This document shows positions 47,039 through 56,672 of a DNA stretch of 64,000 nucleotides, piece after piece. The stretch is from Candidatus Koribacter versatilis Ellin345. Lineage in GTDB: Bacteria > Acidobacteriota > Terriglobia > Terriglobales > Acidobacteriaceae. Each line of letters begins with the position of its first letter. The first letter of the stretch is position 1. Location of the stretch: assembly GCF_000014005.1 (NCBI RefSeq), contig NC_008009.1, positions 1,116,001 through 1,180,000 on the forward strand. The letters are read 5' to 3'. The position numbers were made by a program, and so were the translations under genes. The notes under the pieces were generated by a model. The model saw only the letters and a list, made by a program, of their open reading frames with translations, had not been told where the DNA came from and did no database searches.

Positions 47039-48839
47039 AGAAGGCAATCGTGTTGATCACACCTTTGCCTTCTTGCACGACATACACCTGGTTGGGCTTC
47101 AAGTCTTTGAGCGTGTCCACCTGCCCGCTCGGCCAGAACAGCTCGACCACATCAACCTTCGTTGCCTTACCAATTCCGAAGTGCACTCGAAGATCATTCT
47201 GCGAGATGTAGCCACCGCCGCTCCTCACTTCATCAATTTGGACATGAGGCTTCGGTTCGTCCGTCGGATGCGTCGTACACCGAATCCTTGTCCCAATTCC
47301 GCTGCGGTTCGATTTCGTACCCACAGTCTTGAACTTGATCCAGTTATTATTCACCTTCGAATCGCAGCGCAGCAACTGTGGCGGACCATTGACGGTGTTC
47401 ACAACCACATCAAGGTCACCGTCGTTGTCGAAGTCTCCAAACGCCGCACCACGCGCCGCGATCGGAGCCGAAATTCCTGTACCCGCCTTCAGCGATACAT
47501 CTTCAAACTTCCCATTGCGCAGGTTCTTGTAAAGCAATTTCTGCTGCGGATATCCAGCTTCTGTCTTCAATTGCTCCACTTCCGGATACACGTGCCCGTT
47601 GCAAATCAAAATGTCGGGCCATCCGTCGTTGTCGTAGTCGAAGAACCCACATCCCCAGCCCAGAAATTTCGTGTGCGCCCCAAGCCCACCGATGAAGGTG
47701 TTGTCTTCAAAATTGCCTTTTCCAATCCCGTGGTAGAGCGAAGGCGTATCTCCAGCGAAGTTTGTCTTCACGATGTCGAGATTGCCATCCAGATCGTAAT
47801 CCGCCGTGGAAACGCCCATGCCCGCCTGCGGTTTGCCGTCCGGGCTGAACGCGCACCCCGCATCCACCGCAACATCCTCGAATTTCCCGTTGTGCTTGTT
47901 CTGATAGAGCGCACTCGGCATCGAGTCATTCGCCACGTAGATATCGGGCCAGCCATCGTTGTCAAAATCCGCCACGCACACTCCGAGTCCGTAAGTCCCG
48001 ACACCCTTCGTGATCCCGGCCGCCTCACTCACATCGGTAAACGTCCCGTCGCCGTTGTTGTGGTACAGGATGTCCGTATCGCCCTGCATCCCCGGGGGGC
48101 CGCATGCGACCATAATGCCCTTGTACAAGCACGGACCCGATTCCGGCACCGGCGCGGTTTTCAAATCCAAATCAAGATAGTTCGCGACGAAGATATCCAG
48201 ATGTCCATCACGGTCGTAATCCACAAACGCGCATCCGGTTCCCCAGCGCGTGCGCTTACCCGCGATCCCCGCCTTCTCGCTGACATCGGCGAAGGTTCCA
48301 TTGCCGTTGTTGTGATAGAGAACGTTCTTCCCGTAATACGTGACGAAAAGGTCGTCGTTGCCGTCGTTGTCGTAGTCGCCCACGCAGCAACCCTGCCCCC
48401 AGCCCGATCGTCGTAGGCCTGCCTTGTCGGTCACGTCTGTAAACGTACCGTCTCTATTGTTCTTGAAGAGATGATTGACCGGTTCCTGTCCGGCAGGGAA
48501 GCCTTCGAGTCGTGTGCCGTTCACCAGGAAAATATCGAGCCAACCATCATTGTCGTAGTCGTAGAACGCAACTCCGCAGCCCGTGGTCTCAAGCAGGTAT
48601 TTGTTCTTGTGCTCGCCGCCAAAGATCGTGACCGCCTTTAGGCCCGCCGACTGCGCGACATCGAGAAACTCCACTCCGAGCGAGTCGCCTGCGTTCTTCC
48701 CCACCTGACCAGGCAAGGGCACTGCCAGAGACAACACATCGGCGAAGGGAAGCACGAGGGCGGTCCGACACAGCGACTGAAGAAATGAGCGGCGTGAAGA
48801 TGGCAAGCTGTTCAGGGACCTTCTTGGACTCCCGATCAT
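47025..48839 (-). CDS. Tat-exported FG-GAP/ASPIC-UnbV (CRTAC1-type) protein
   Basis: About 604 residues from ATG 48839. The N-terminus shows a twin-arginine signal, SRRSFLQ at residues ~15-21, before the hydrophobic LCRTALVLPFADVLSLAV stretch, so it is probably exported folded. The propeller has the same blade motifs as its neighbour (GDYDNDGNDDLFVTYYGKN, VDYDRDGHLDIFVANY, ADFDNDGWPDIYVAND, FDYDNDGWPDILICNGHV), then ASPIC/UnbV (SNRSGIGTRIRC, EVRSGGGYISQNDLRVHFGIG). It converges with its paralogue. The reading frame extends upstream to 48974, but the Tat signal supports the start chosen. Confidence 0.88.
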   Translation of the reverse strand: MIGSPRRSLNSLPSSRRSFLQSLCRTALVLPFADVLSLAVPLPGQVGKNAGDSLGVEFLDVAQSAGLKAVTIFGGEHKNKYLLETTGCGVAFYDYDNDGWLDIFLVNGTRLEGFPAGQEPVNHLFKNNRDGTFTDVTDKAGLRRSGWGQGCCVGDYDNDGNDDLFVTYYGKNVLYHNNGNGTFADVSEKAGIAGKRTRWGTGCAFVDYDRDGHLDIFVANYLDLDLKTAPVPESGPCLYKGIMVACGPPGMQGDTDILYHNNGDGTFTDVSEAAGITKGVGTYGLGVCVADFDNDGWPDIYVANDSMPSALYQNKHNGKFEDVAVDAGCAFSPDGKPQAGMGVSTADYDLDGNLDIVKTNFAGDTPSLYHGIGKGNFEDNTFIGGLGAHTKFLGWGCGFFDYDNDGWPDILICNGHVYPEVEQLKTEAGYPQQKLLYKNLRNGKFEDVSLKAGTGISAPIAARGAAFGDFDNDGDLDVVVNTVNGPPQLLRCDSKVNNNWIKFKTVGTKSNRSGIGTRIRCTTHPTDEPKPHVQIDEVRSGGGYISQNDLRVHFGIGKATKVDVVELFWPSGQVDTLKDLKPNQVYVVQEGKGVINTIAFSAKK

Positions 48840-48972
48840 TTTGCAGCACCCGAGCACTCCGGGCAAGCCGTTCTCCCTGGGAAATCCAGCTACCCTGGCC
48901 TGCGTGCCTTGGTTGAGCGCCGCTCTTCGTTGTTTTAGACTCAAGCGACAAATCGACCCTCCGGAAGGTCTC

Positions 48973-50679
48973 ATGCGAAAACTCCTGATCTCTTCCCTCC
49001 TCGCTGGCTCTCTTCTCGCTCTCCCCGCCTCGGCTCAGAACAACGCATCCAAAATCGACGCCAATGGGCATGAATGGTGGCAGCATGCCGTTTTTTACGA
49101 GGTCTATCCGCGCAGCTTTGCTGACAGCAACGGTGACGGCGTTGGCGACCTCAACGGCATCGCCTCGAAGGTCCCATACCTGCAAGATCTCGGCGTGGAT
49201 GCGATCTGGTTAACTCCATGCTTCCCATCGCCACAAGTCGACTTCGGCTACGACGTGTCGGATTACGAAAACATTGATCCGATGTATGGAACGCTTGCCG
49301 ACTTTGACAAGCTCCAAAAAACCGCCTCGGATCACAATATCAAGATCATTCTCGACCTCGTAGTGAACCACACCTCTGACAAGCATCAGTGGTTCCTCGA
49401 CTCGGAATCTTCCAAAAAGAATCCCAAGCGCGATTGGTTCATCTGGCGGGACGGCAAAGGCCCGGGCAAGCCACCCAACAACTGGACATCCACGTTCGGC
49501 GGTTCTGCATGGAAACTCGATCCCAAGACTAATCAGTACTATTACCACTACTTCTACGCCGAACAACCCGACCTCAATTGGCGTAACAACGACGTTCGCG
49601 ACGCCATGTTCGACGTCACCCGCTGGTGGTACAAGCGCGGCGTCGCCGGCTTCCGCCTAGACGCCGTTGATACTCTCTTCGAAGACCCCAACCTCAAAGA
49701 CAATCCGGTCCTCCCCGGAAAAAACAAATTCGGCGACCCCAATACCGATGAGATCAACAACAAGCGCTTCCCCGAAGTCCACCAGGCGCTGCAAGGCCTT
49801 CGCAAAGTCGCCGACGACTACAACGCCGTCCTCATTGGAGAGACCTGGACCAAAGACATCAACGAACTAAAGGCGTACTACGGAACTGGCGCCCGTGAAC
49901 TCCAAATGCCCATGGACTTCATGTTCACCCAGGTCAAGCCGCTTGCCGCAGCTCAGTTCCGCGCACGAGTGGCAGAAATCGACGCAGCCGGTGGATGGCC
50001 TGTCTTCGTCATCAGCAATCACGACATGGTTCGCGCCGCCACTCGCTGGGGCGACGGCAAACATAACGCTGAAATTAACAAGATGATGGCCGCCTTCTAT
50101 CTCACGCTCCGTGGCACGCCGATCATGTACTACGGGGAGGAACTCGGAATGGAAAACACCGATCCCACTCGCAAAGAAGATGTGAAGGATCCAATCGGAC
50201 GCACCGGCTGGCCAAAGGAGAAGGGAAGAGACGGCGAGCGCACGCCGATGCAGTGGAACTCGGAAAAGAACGCCGGGTTCTCCACCTCGGATAGCACCTG
50301 GTTGCCCGTCCCGCCCAACTACAAAACGCGCAATGTCGAAGCCGAGTCGAAAGACCCAGATTCTGTTCTGTCCTTCTACAAACAGGTTCTCGCGCTGCGT
50401 CACAAGAACCAGCAACTCCTCGAAGGCAGCTACGCTTCCGTCACCGACGACCCCAACGTGGTCGCTTACCTTCGTCCCTATCAGGACAAGGCGGTCTTGG
50501 TTGTTCTGAACATGTCAGCCATTCCAAAGAAGATGCGATTGGATCTGACGAATAAAGGCTTCACAGCCACCGCCATGACACTCGTAACCTCAATGAAAAA
50601 CACTCCAGCCCAGGTGAACACAAAGGAAATTGCTCTCACACCGTATGGTGCCTACATCGGCGAAGTCGCCAAGCAGTAA
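48973..50679 (+). CDS. Exported GH13 alpha-glucosidase-type enzyme
   Basis: A 568-residue member of the oligo-1,6-glucosidase/alpha-glucosidase branch of GH13. It has a signal peptide (MRKLLISSLLAGSLLALPASA) and then the barrel: WWQHAVFYEVYPRSFADSNG, GVDAIWLTPCFPSPQVDFGY, LDLVVNHTS, the nucleophile Asp in GFRLDAVD (about residue 230), acid/base Glu in LIGETW (about 290) and the stabilising Asp in ISNHDMVRAATRWGD (about 351). GGAAGG precedes ATG 48973 by four bases. It converges on a trehalase gene. Hydrolysis of small alpha-glucosides is likely; trehalose isomerising activity cannot be excluded from sequence. Confidence 0.9.
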   Translation: MRKLLISSLLAGSLLALPASAQNNASKIDANGHEWWQHAVFYEVYPRSFADSNGDGVGDLNGIASKVPYLQDLGVDAIWLTPCFPSPQVDFGYDVSDYENIDPMYGTLADFDKLQKTASDHNIKIILDLVVNHTSDKHQWFLDSESSKKNPKRDWFIWRDGKGPGKPPNNWTSTFGGSAWKLDPKTNQYYYHYFYAEQPDLNWRNNDVRDAMFDVTRWWYKRGVAGFRLDAVDTLFEDPNLKDNPVLPGKNKFGDPNTDEINNKRFPEVHQALQGLRKVADDYNAVLIGETWTKDINELKAYYGTGARELQMPMDFMFTQVKPLAAAQFRARVAEIDAAGGWPVFVISNHDMVRAATRWGDGKHNAEINKMMAAFYLTLRGTPIMYYGEELGMENTDPTRKEDVKDPIGRTGWPKEKGRDGERTPMQWNSEKNAGFSTSDSTWLPVPPNYKTRNVEAESKDPDSVLSFYKQVLALRHKNQQLLEGSYASVTDDPNVVAYLRPYQDKAVLVVLNMSAIPKKMRLDLTNKGFTATAMTLVTSMKNTPAQVNTKEIALTPYGAYIGEVAKQ

Positions 50680-50694
50680 TCATTCTGCAAACGA

Positions 50695-50721
50695 AAATGC
50701 GGCGCGTTCAGCGCCGCATTT
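50695..50721. terminator. Bidirectional terminator between GH13 and trehalase genes
   Basis: AAATGCGGCGC (50695-50705) pairs perfectly with GCGCCGCATTT (50711-50721) around a five-base loop. The arms end in A and T runs so either strand gives a stem with a short T-tail. Confidence 0.82.
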
Positions 50722-50739
50722 CTTATTGATGGCAGAGTT

Positions 50740-52374
50740 CTAGTTCGCTGCGGCCTTCGTCACCCATCCCAGATCGTAAGCGAACTGCAGCGCCGAGGCA
50801 TTCGTCCATCCGAATCCTACGACGTTCTCGCTATAACCCGCCTTTGCCTGGAATTCGCTCGAACTCTGCACGACATCGTACTTCTCGCGGATTGTCCCAT
50901 CTTTCGCAAAATTCCGCGCAATCGTATTCACCCACTTTGCCGACACGCGATCCGCTTCGTTCTTGTATCCATAGCGCCTCATGCCTCCGACGCCAATCAT
51001 CATCGTGGGAGCCCATCCATACGGCTGGTCCCACTGCACGCCCGTCGTGTACGGGCTCATCGACATTCCGCCCGCCCGCTCGAACACATCTAAGTGGGAC
51101 ATCACTTGCTTCGCCTGCTGCTGCGACGCCAGCCCAACCCACAATGGATAAAACGTCGTGATGTAGTCGTAGGTCGAGCGCTTGCCCAGCGTGAAGTCCC
51201 AATCGAAATAGCGTCCCCGCTGTGCGTCCCACAGATACTTATCCACGAGCTGCTTCCTCTTCGCCGCCCGCCCCGCCCAAGTCTGTGCCTGCCCGTTCTT
51301 AAGGATTTCGCTGACCTTCTGCATATCGGTCTCTGCCTTGTAGAGCAGGCTGTTCAGGCACACCGCAGCAAAGTGGTGCGTTTTCCCGCTGAAGTCGCCG
51401 AAACGAAACGAAATATCAAACCCAGATTCCCGCATCGCACGATCGCCCTTGTAGTAGTCGGCGGTGTACTGCATCGGCGATGAAGTTCCGCACGTCGGCT
51501 TTTCCCCGTCCCGCTTCTCGCAGACTTCCATCGTGAACTCAGGCCCAATCAGCTTCGCGGCCGACTTCCCCGACTCTGCGAGGTAATCGTCTTTCTCGTT
51601 CGACGCCTGAATGTATCGGAAAACATCCCGGTAGTACGGATCATGCCCGTCGGCCACTTCCGGTACAGGCCCGTGCCCATAGTCGAAATACCGCGAGAGA
51701 CCAGTATCGCCAGCGAGTTTGTCGCCGCTCGTCCACATGTTGTAATCGCGTTCGATGTAGGGATACGCCTTCTTCAACCAAGTCTCTTTGGCCGTCGCAT
51801 CCGGAGTCGCCTCGTAAACCAGCAACACCATCGAACTTAGAAACGGCGGCTGCGATCGCGTCATGAAGTAAGAGCGATTCGCGTTCAGGATGTCGCCGTA
51901 GTTATCAATCTCGAAGAAGAAATTCTCCACCATCCCCTTCGCCATGTCGTACCGGCCATCACGAAGCAGCCCAACGATGATGAAGTAGCTGTCCCATCCG
52001 TACTGCTCGTTCAGGAATCCGCCCGGCACCACATAGGGATTCGGCAGATAGAGCGTGCCCTGTCGAAAGCCATGGCTGGTATCGAGGCTTCCAATCGCCG
52101 TGACCTTCTGCGGCAGGTGCGCGAGTTCGACCTTGCATCGCTCCGTCACTTCCTTCATTGCCTCGTTTTCCGGATACCCGACCGGCAGATACAACATCGA
52201 ATGCACACCCGCGTGCTTATCAATGATCGTCTCGCACGAATTCATCGTGCGTGTCAGGACGTCCCATCCCTTATGGATATAGTCCAGAACCTGCGGCATG
52301 TTTTCAGGTTTTTGAGCGAATGCTGATGCGGAAAGGAAAAGAACGATGATGGTGATGCAGAGTTTCTTTTGCAC
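50740..52374 (-). CDS. treA: Exported GH37 trehalase
   Basis: Hydrolyses trehalose to two glucose units, in the periplasm given its signal peptide (MQKKLCITIIVLFLSASAFA). The protein of about 544 residues carries both trehalase signatures: VVPGGFLNEQYGWDSYFIIVG and, near the end, VQWDQPYGWAPTMMIG. The likely acid Asp is in RESGFDISFRFGD and the base Glu in REKYDV. I chose GTG 52374, which begins the signal peptide and has a G-rich site upstream; an in-frame ATG lies at 52404. It converges on the GH13 gene. Confidence 0.92.
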   Translation of the reverse strand: MQKKLCITIIVLFLSASAFAQKPENMPQVLDYIHKGWDVLTRTMNSCETIIDKHAGVHSMLYLPVGYPENEAMKEVTERCKVELAHLPQKVTAIGSLDTSHGFRQGTLYLPNPYVVPGGFLNEQYGWDSYFIIVGLLRDGRYDMAKGMVENFFFEIDNYGDILNANRSYFMTRSQPPFLSSMVLLVYEATPDATAKETWLKKAYPYIERDYNMWTSGDKLAGDTGLSRYFDYGHGPVPEVADGHDPYYRDVFRYIQASNEKDDYLAESGKSAAKLIGPEFTMEVCEKRDGEKPTCGTSSPMQYTADYYKGDRAMRESGFDISFRFGDFSGKTHHFAAVCLNSLLYKAETDMQKVSEILKNGQAQTWAGRAAKRKQLVDKYLWDAQRGRYFDWDFTLGKRSTYDYITTFYPLWVGLASQQQAKQVMSHLDVFERAGGMSMSPYTTGVQWDQPYGWAPTMMIGVGGMRRYGYKNEADRVSAKWVNTIARNFAKDGTIREKYDVVQSSSEFQAKAGYSENVVGFGWTNASALQFAYDLGWVTKAAAN

Positions 52375-52452
52375 CCGAACAGTACCCCCGGCGCGATGTA
52401 TCAAACGCCTGCGAGATTAGCCGTTCTTGAGGGCTCTGCGCAAGCGAAAGAC

Positions 52453-53193
52453 TCAGTGCGGCGTCCAATGCGGCGCGCTGCCGAACAGCCCTTGCACAAC
52501 GCAAATCTGATATGCGAGCACGAGCCCGAAAGCCACGCTGATAATCCCTGAAACCAGCGCCAGTCGCCGCCCGAACACTTGGAAACGATCGCCCACGAAT
52601 CGCAACGCCGATGCAATGCTCATCGTGATCACCATCATGCCCGCAATGGTGCCCACCCCAAACACAAGCAAATAGACGATCGCACAATTTGCGTTCCGGA
52701 TCGTCGCCAAAATCAGCAGCGCCACTGCCGCCGATCCTGCCAAGCCATGCACGATGCCCACCATTAGCGGCCTTACAAGCTGGTAAAACGAACGCTGTCC
52801 GAGCTTCCGATCGAGTTTATCCAACGTCTCGTGCGAATGCGGATGATCGTGAGAATGATCATGTTCGCGATCCGCGCCCGCCGATCCCGGAATTGCCTGC
52901 TTGAAGCTCGCAAGATTCCATCCTCCCAGCAGGATCAGCATCAAGCTCACGGAGAACTCCATCGCGAGCCCCAGTCGTGCGGGAATCACCAGGTTAAAGA
53001 GGATGATCGCGCAGCCCACCAGGAAGATGGTCAGTGTATGGCCGACTCCCCAGAAAATCCCAATCATCGCCGCGCGCTTGGCACTACGCTGCTGAGTCAC
53101 GATCGTCGTGACGGCGATCACGTGATCAGGATCGGTCGCGTGACGCATCCCCAGAAAAAATCCAATCGCAATAATTGAAATCAGGCCAATCAT
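52453..53193 (-). CDS. Nickel/cobalt permease of the NiCoT/UreH-like class
   Basis: A 246-residue inner-membrane protein with about six hydrophobic segments. The first carries the metal-permease signature RHATDPDH (HX4DH), and a hydrophilic loop near residues 110-125 is rich in His and Asp (EHDHSHDHPHSH). Both are typical of nickel or cobalt transporters. Its position 37 bases after hypB, in the hypF-hypA-hypB operon, points to nickel for hydrogenase maturation. It is shorter than classic eight-helix NiCoT proteins. Confidence 0.85.
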   Translation of the reverse strand: MIGLISIIAIGFFLGMRHATDPDHVIAVTTIVTQQRSAKRAAMIGIFWGVGHTLTIFLVGCAIILFNLVIPARLGLAMEFSVSLMLILLGGWNLASFKQAIPGSAGADREHDHSHDHPHSHETLDKLDRKLGQRSFYQLVRPLMVGIVHGLAGSAAVALLILATIRNANCAIVYLLVFGVGTIAGMMVITMSIASALRFVGDRFQVFGRRLALVSGIISVAFGLVLAYQICVVQGLFGSAPHWTPH

Positions 53194-53230
53194 GCTGGTG
53201 TTATTAGCGTGACTGATTCAGCCAAACTGG

Positions 53231-53914
53231 TCAAATCGTCTTCGCTACCTTCGTTTCGTTCAAACGCGCCTGCAGGAATTCCAGGAACTCATCCATCCCC
53301 GCGCCCGTTTTCGCCGACACCTTGAATATCTCCATCCCCGGTCGCACGGCAAGGATATTCTGCACAGATGTCGTCTCATCGAACTCAACTGCCGCCGCAA
53401 GGTCCATCTTCGTAATCACCGCCACGTCTGCGCTGTTAAAGATCGTCGGATACTTCAACGGCTTGTCTTCGCCTTCCGTCACCGACGAGAGCACCAGACG
53501 CAGGTTTTCTCCCAAGTCATAGGAAGACGGACACACAAGATTGCCGACGTTCTCCACAAACAGAAAATCCAGCTCATCCGGATTCCACCCCTCCAGCGCC
53601 TTCTCCACCATCGCCGCTTCAAGATGGCAAACCGTTCCGGTCACGATCTGCTTCACCGGCGCTCCACTTCGCGCTAGTCGGTGTGCATCGTTCTCGGTAG
53701 CCAGGTCGCCGACGAGCGCCGCAACTCGGAAGTTCTTCGAGAGGAGCTTCAACGTTTTCTCCAGCAACGCAGTCTTTCCCGATCCCGGGCTCGAAACCAT
53801 GCTCACCACGAACACCCCCGACTCTCGGAACCGCTCGCGCAGCGCGCTTGCCACAATGTCGTTCTGCTTTAGGATGTTCTTCCGTACTTCCACCAACCGC
53901 GGCTCGCCGCTCAT
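53231..53914 (-). CDS. hypB: Hydrogenase nickel-insertion GTPase HypB
   Basis: A 227-residue SIMIBI-class GTPase that works with HypA to load nickel into [NiFe] hydrogenase. Visible motifs are the P-loop SSPGSGKTALLEK, VGDLATENDAHRL, GTVCHLEAAMV (the conserved Cys-His metal ligands), FVENVGNLVCPSSYDLGE and ITKMDLA. It lacks the N-terminal CXXCGC motif and the histidine-rich stretch of some homologues. Its start overlaps the hypA stop (ATGA). Confidence 0.96.
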   Translation of the reverse strand: MSGEPRLVEVRKNILKQNDIVASALRERFRESGVFVVSMVSSPGSGKTALLEKTLKLLSKNFRVAALVGDLATENDAHRLARSGAPVKQIVTGTVCHLEAAMVEKALEGWNPDELDFLFVENVGNLVCPSSYDLGENLRLVLSSVTEGEDKPLKYPTIFNSADVAVITKMDLAAAVEFDETTSVQNILAVRPGMEIFKVSAKTGAGMDEFLEFLQARLNETKVAKTI

Positions 53915-54255
53915 TCCGCCACCTCCAACGCAGTCACCTGCAGTTCTTTCCCCTGTGTAATCTCATGGCCCGGCGATCCACACTCCGCGCAGCAGAACCA
54001 TTGAATCGAACTCACCGGCTTCGGCACCCCGCACTTCGGACACTGAATCATTGCGGGCACTTCCTCAATCACCAGCTTCGATCCTGCCAACGGTGTATCG
54101 CAACACGCCATCTCAAAGGATCCGCGTAACGCATCCGCAACCACACCCGACAACGCACCGACTTTGATGTGCACGGCCGTTACTTGCACTCCCCGCTGCG
54201 CCGCTTCTTCCTGAGCGACATCAATAATGCTCATCGCGATCGACAATTCGTGCAT
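53911..54255 (-). CDS. hypA: Hydrogenase nickel metallochaperone HypA
   Basis: A 114-residue chaperone beginning [12 protein letters not shown]; the N-terminal amine and His2 bind nickel. The zinc site is in CPKCG and CCAECG near the C-terminus. The ATG at 54255 overlaps the hypF TGA by one base, and the stop overlaps the hypB start by four, indicating tight translational coupling. Confidence 0.96.
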   Translation of the reverse strand: MHELSIAMSIIDVAQEEAAQRGVQVTAVHIKVGALSGVVADALRGSFEMACCDTPLAGSKLVIEEVPAMIQCPKCGVPKPVSSIQWFCCAECGSPGHEITQGKELQVTALEVAE

Positions 54256-56510
54256 CAGTTTGTCCTTGCAAATGCTGCCATCGCCGCTTGCCCGAGGCTG
54301 ATTCCGCCGTCGTTCGTCGGAACCATGCGGTTCGTCCAAACCTCAAGCCCGAGCACATCGAGTTGCGGCTTCAAGTCTCCCAGCAACAATTCGTTTTGGA
54401 AGACTCCGCCGGACAGAACGACCGTTTTCGCGCCCTGTTCTTTACAAATTGTTCTCAAACACTCTGAGATTCCGTGCGCAACTCCCACTTGGAACCTTCG
54501 CGCAATTGTCTCGAGAGCGACACCCGTCAACCGAGACTGAATCACTGCGGTCAGCAATGGCCTGAAGTCCAACTCTCCATCGGTATAAGGGAACTCGAAT
54601 CCGTCTCGATGGGCGGTTCGTCTCGCCAACTGTTCCACCCATATCGCAGCTTGCCCTTCGTATGTCGTCTCCCGCGTGAATCCAATCAACGCTGCTGCGG
54701 TATCGAAAAGTCTCCCCATCGACGTCGTCCCAAAACACCGCACATTCTTCGTCACCAATTCGCGGGCTGCTCGAAATCGCTCCGGAAAGTTGAATGGTGC
54801 AGCGCACAAATCGGGCAGGTCTCCCAACTGAGCTAAGAATCCCGCTGCCGCCTGCACTGGGAACTCCGCCGCTGCATCTCCCCCCGGCAGCACCGCGGGT
54901 CGCAAATGAGCCACCCGCTCGAATCCTTCGTGAACTGATCCGGCGAAGATCTCCCCACCCCAGACCGTCCCATCGTCGCCCCAGCCAGTACCATCGAAGC
55001 TCACGCCAACTACGCACCGGTTCCACTCACCGCGCTCCGCGAGGACCGAAGCGATGTGCGCCCGATGATGCTGCACAGCGACCTTTTTTTTCGCCGCGAT
55101 CTGCGCTGCATGCAGTGTGGTTCGGTATTGCGGATGCGCATCATGCACCAGCAGTACTTCATCCATCTTCACTTCGTACATCGCCAGGAGGTCGCGGATG
55201 GTCTCTTCGAATGCCTGAAACGCTGTGTAATGTTCCAGATCGCCAATATGCTGGCTCACAAACGCTTGTCCATCCACCACCAGCGTGAGCGCGTTCTTTA
55301 AGTCCGCGCCTAGCGCCAGAATCGGCCGCTCGCACGGAATCGTTGCCACTGCCCCGGGGGCATATCCCCGCGCGCGCCGCAGTATGGCAGGCCCGTACGC
55401 TCCCACCCGGGCCACGGAATCATCCACTCGTCGCGCTATCGGCCGATCTCCAATCAAAAACGCGTCTGCAATCCCCACTAGGCTCTCAATCGCGTCGGCG
55501 TCTTCGTATGCGATCGGCTCACTCGAGCGGTTGGCACTGGTCATCACCAAGACCTCCGGCGCACCCGACGCGAAGAGCAGATGATGCAAGGGCGTGTACG
55601 GCAGCATCACGCCAAGTTCGTGGTTCTCCGGTGCTACTCCCGGGAATTGCTGCTTCGCCCGCGCAAGCACAATCGGTCGCGCGATCCCAGTAAGCAATTC
55701 GCGCGTTTCATTGCTCAATTCCACGATTTGGGCCGCAATCTCCACGTCTCGCGCCATCACAGCAAAGGGCTTCTCCTTGCGATACTTTCGCTCGCGCAAC
55801 GCTCTCACCGCATTCCCATTCCGCGCATCGCAAGCAAGGTGATACCCGCCCAGCCCTTTCACCGCCAAAATCTTCCCGTCGCGCAGTATCTCCGCCGTCC
55901 GCTCGATGGCAGCCGCCCCGAAAATCCTTTCGTCACCAATTTGTAGGAAATAAGTCGGCCCGCACTCCGCGCATGCCACCGGTTGCGCATGGAACCTTCG
56001 GTTCGCTGGATCGCCGTACTCTCCCCGGCAGTACGCGTCCAGCGGCCAGTCCTTCATAGTCGTCTTCGGACGGTCATACGGCAGCCCCAGCACCACCGTG
56101 TATCGCGGGCCACAATTCGTGCAATTGATGTATGGGTAGAGGTACCGGCGATCCGCCGGATCGAATAACTCTCGCAGACACTCATCGCAAACCGGCAGAT
56201 CCGGCGAAACCCGCACCGTCGGCCGGTCTATCCGCTCGCTCTCGCGAATTGCGAAGTCTAGGAACCCCTCGGGCTTTGCAGGGTCGACCTCAACCTGCGA
56301 GATACTCGCTGCCGGCGGCGCCTCGGTCTCCAGTTCCTCTACAAACCGCTCGACCGATGGCTCAGCCCCTTCCAGGAAGATCTCTACCCCCTGCTCCCCG
56401 TTCCGCACCCATCCGGCGAGGTGGTGCGTCTGCGCGAGCCGATACACGAAAGGCCGGAACCCGACCCCCTGTACCACCCCACGAACCCGGATTTTGCAGG
56501 CCGCTTTCAA
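54255..56510 (-). CDS. hypF: Carbamoyltransferase HypF for hydrogenase cyanide ligand synthesis
   Basis: Makes the carbamoyl group that HypE turns into the CN ligands of [NiFe] hydrogenase. The 751-residue protein has all expected domains: acylphosphatase (1-90, [18 protein letters not shown]), zinc-finger cysteines ([19 protein letters not shown], ~105-190), a YrdC-like domain (~200-380, [12 protein letters not shown]) and a Kae1-like domain with [14 protein letters not shown]. The start is TTG 56510, supported by GGAGGTG four bases upstream. It heads the hypF-hypA-hypB-permease operon. Confidence 0.95.
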   Translation of the reverse strand: MKAACKIRVRGVVQGVGFRPFVYRLAQTHHLAGWVRNGEQGVEIFLEGAEPSVERFVEELETEAPPAASISQVEVDPAKPEGFLDFAIRESERIDRPTVRVSPDLPVCDECLRELFDPADRRYLYPYINCTNCGPRYTVVLGLPYDRPKTTMKDWPLDAYCRGEYGDPANRRFHAQPVACAECGPTYFLQIGDERIFGAAAIERTAEILRDGKILAVKGLGGYHLACDARNGNAVRALRERKYRKEKPFAVMARDVEIAAQIVELSNETRELLTGIARPIVLARAKQQFPGVAPENHELGVMLPYTPLHHLLFASGAPEVLVMTSANRSSEPIAYEDADAIESLVGIADAFLIGDRPIARRVDDSVARVGAYGPAILRRARGYAPGAVATIPCERPILALGADLKNALTLVVDGQAFVSQHIGDLEHYTAFQAFEETIRDLLAMYEVKMDEVLLVHDAHPQYRTTLHAAQIAAKKKVAVQHHRAHIASVLAERGEWNRCVVGVSFDGTGWGDDGTVWGGEIFAGSVHEGFERVAHLRPAVLPGGDAAAEFPVQAAAGFLAQLGDLPDLCAAPFNFPERFRAARELVTKNVRCFGTTSMGRLFDTAAALIGFTRETTYEGQAAIWVEQLARRTAHRDGFEFPYTDGELDFRPLLTAVIQSRLTGVALETIARRFQVGVAHGISECLRTICKEQGAKTVVLSGGVFQNELLLGDLKPQLDVLGLEVWTNRMVPTNDGGISLGQAAMAAFARTN

Positions 56511-56672
56511 TACACCTCCGGCGGGCTCCCCAAGCAGACCAGCCTACGTCCCACCATCCTCCCCGGCAATCACTCGAACGCGTCATTCCCAAATCCGCTG
56601 CCCGGAACGCCGCCACATATTGTGCAGACAACCCAATGGCCTCATAATCCTCACGCGCACAACCCATTGGAC

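Noticed and set aside
47073-48416. 447-residue antisense reading frame across the Tat-exported CRTAC1 gene
   Set aside because: It mirrors the repeated acidic FG-GAP codons, whose reverse complement contains few stops. It has no ribosome binding site and no recognisable domain.
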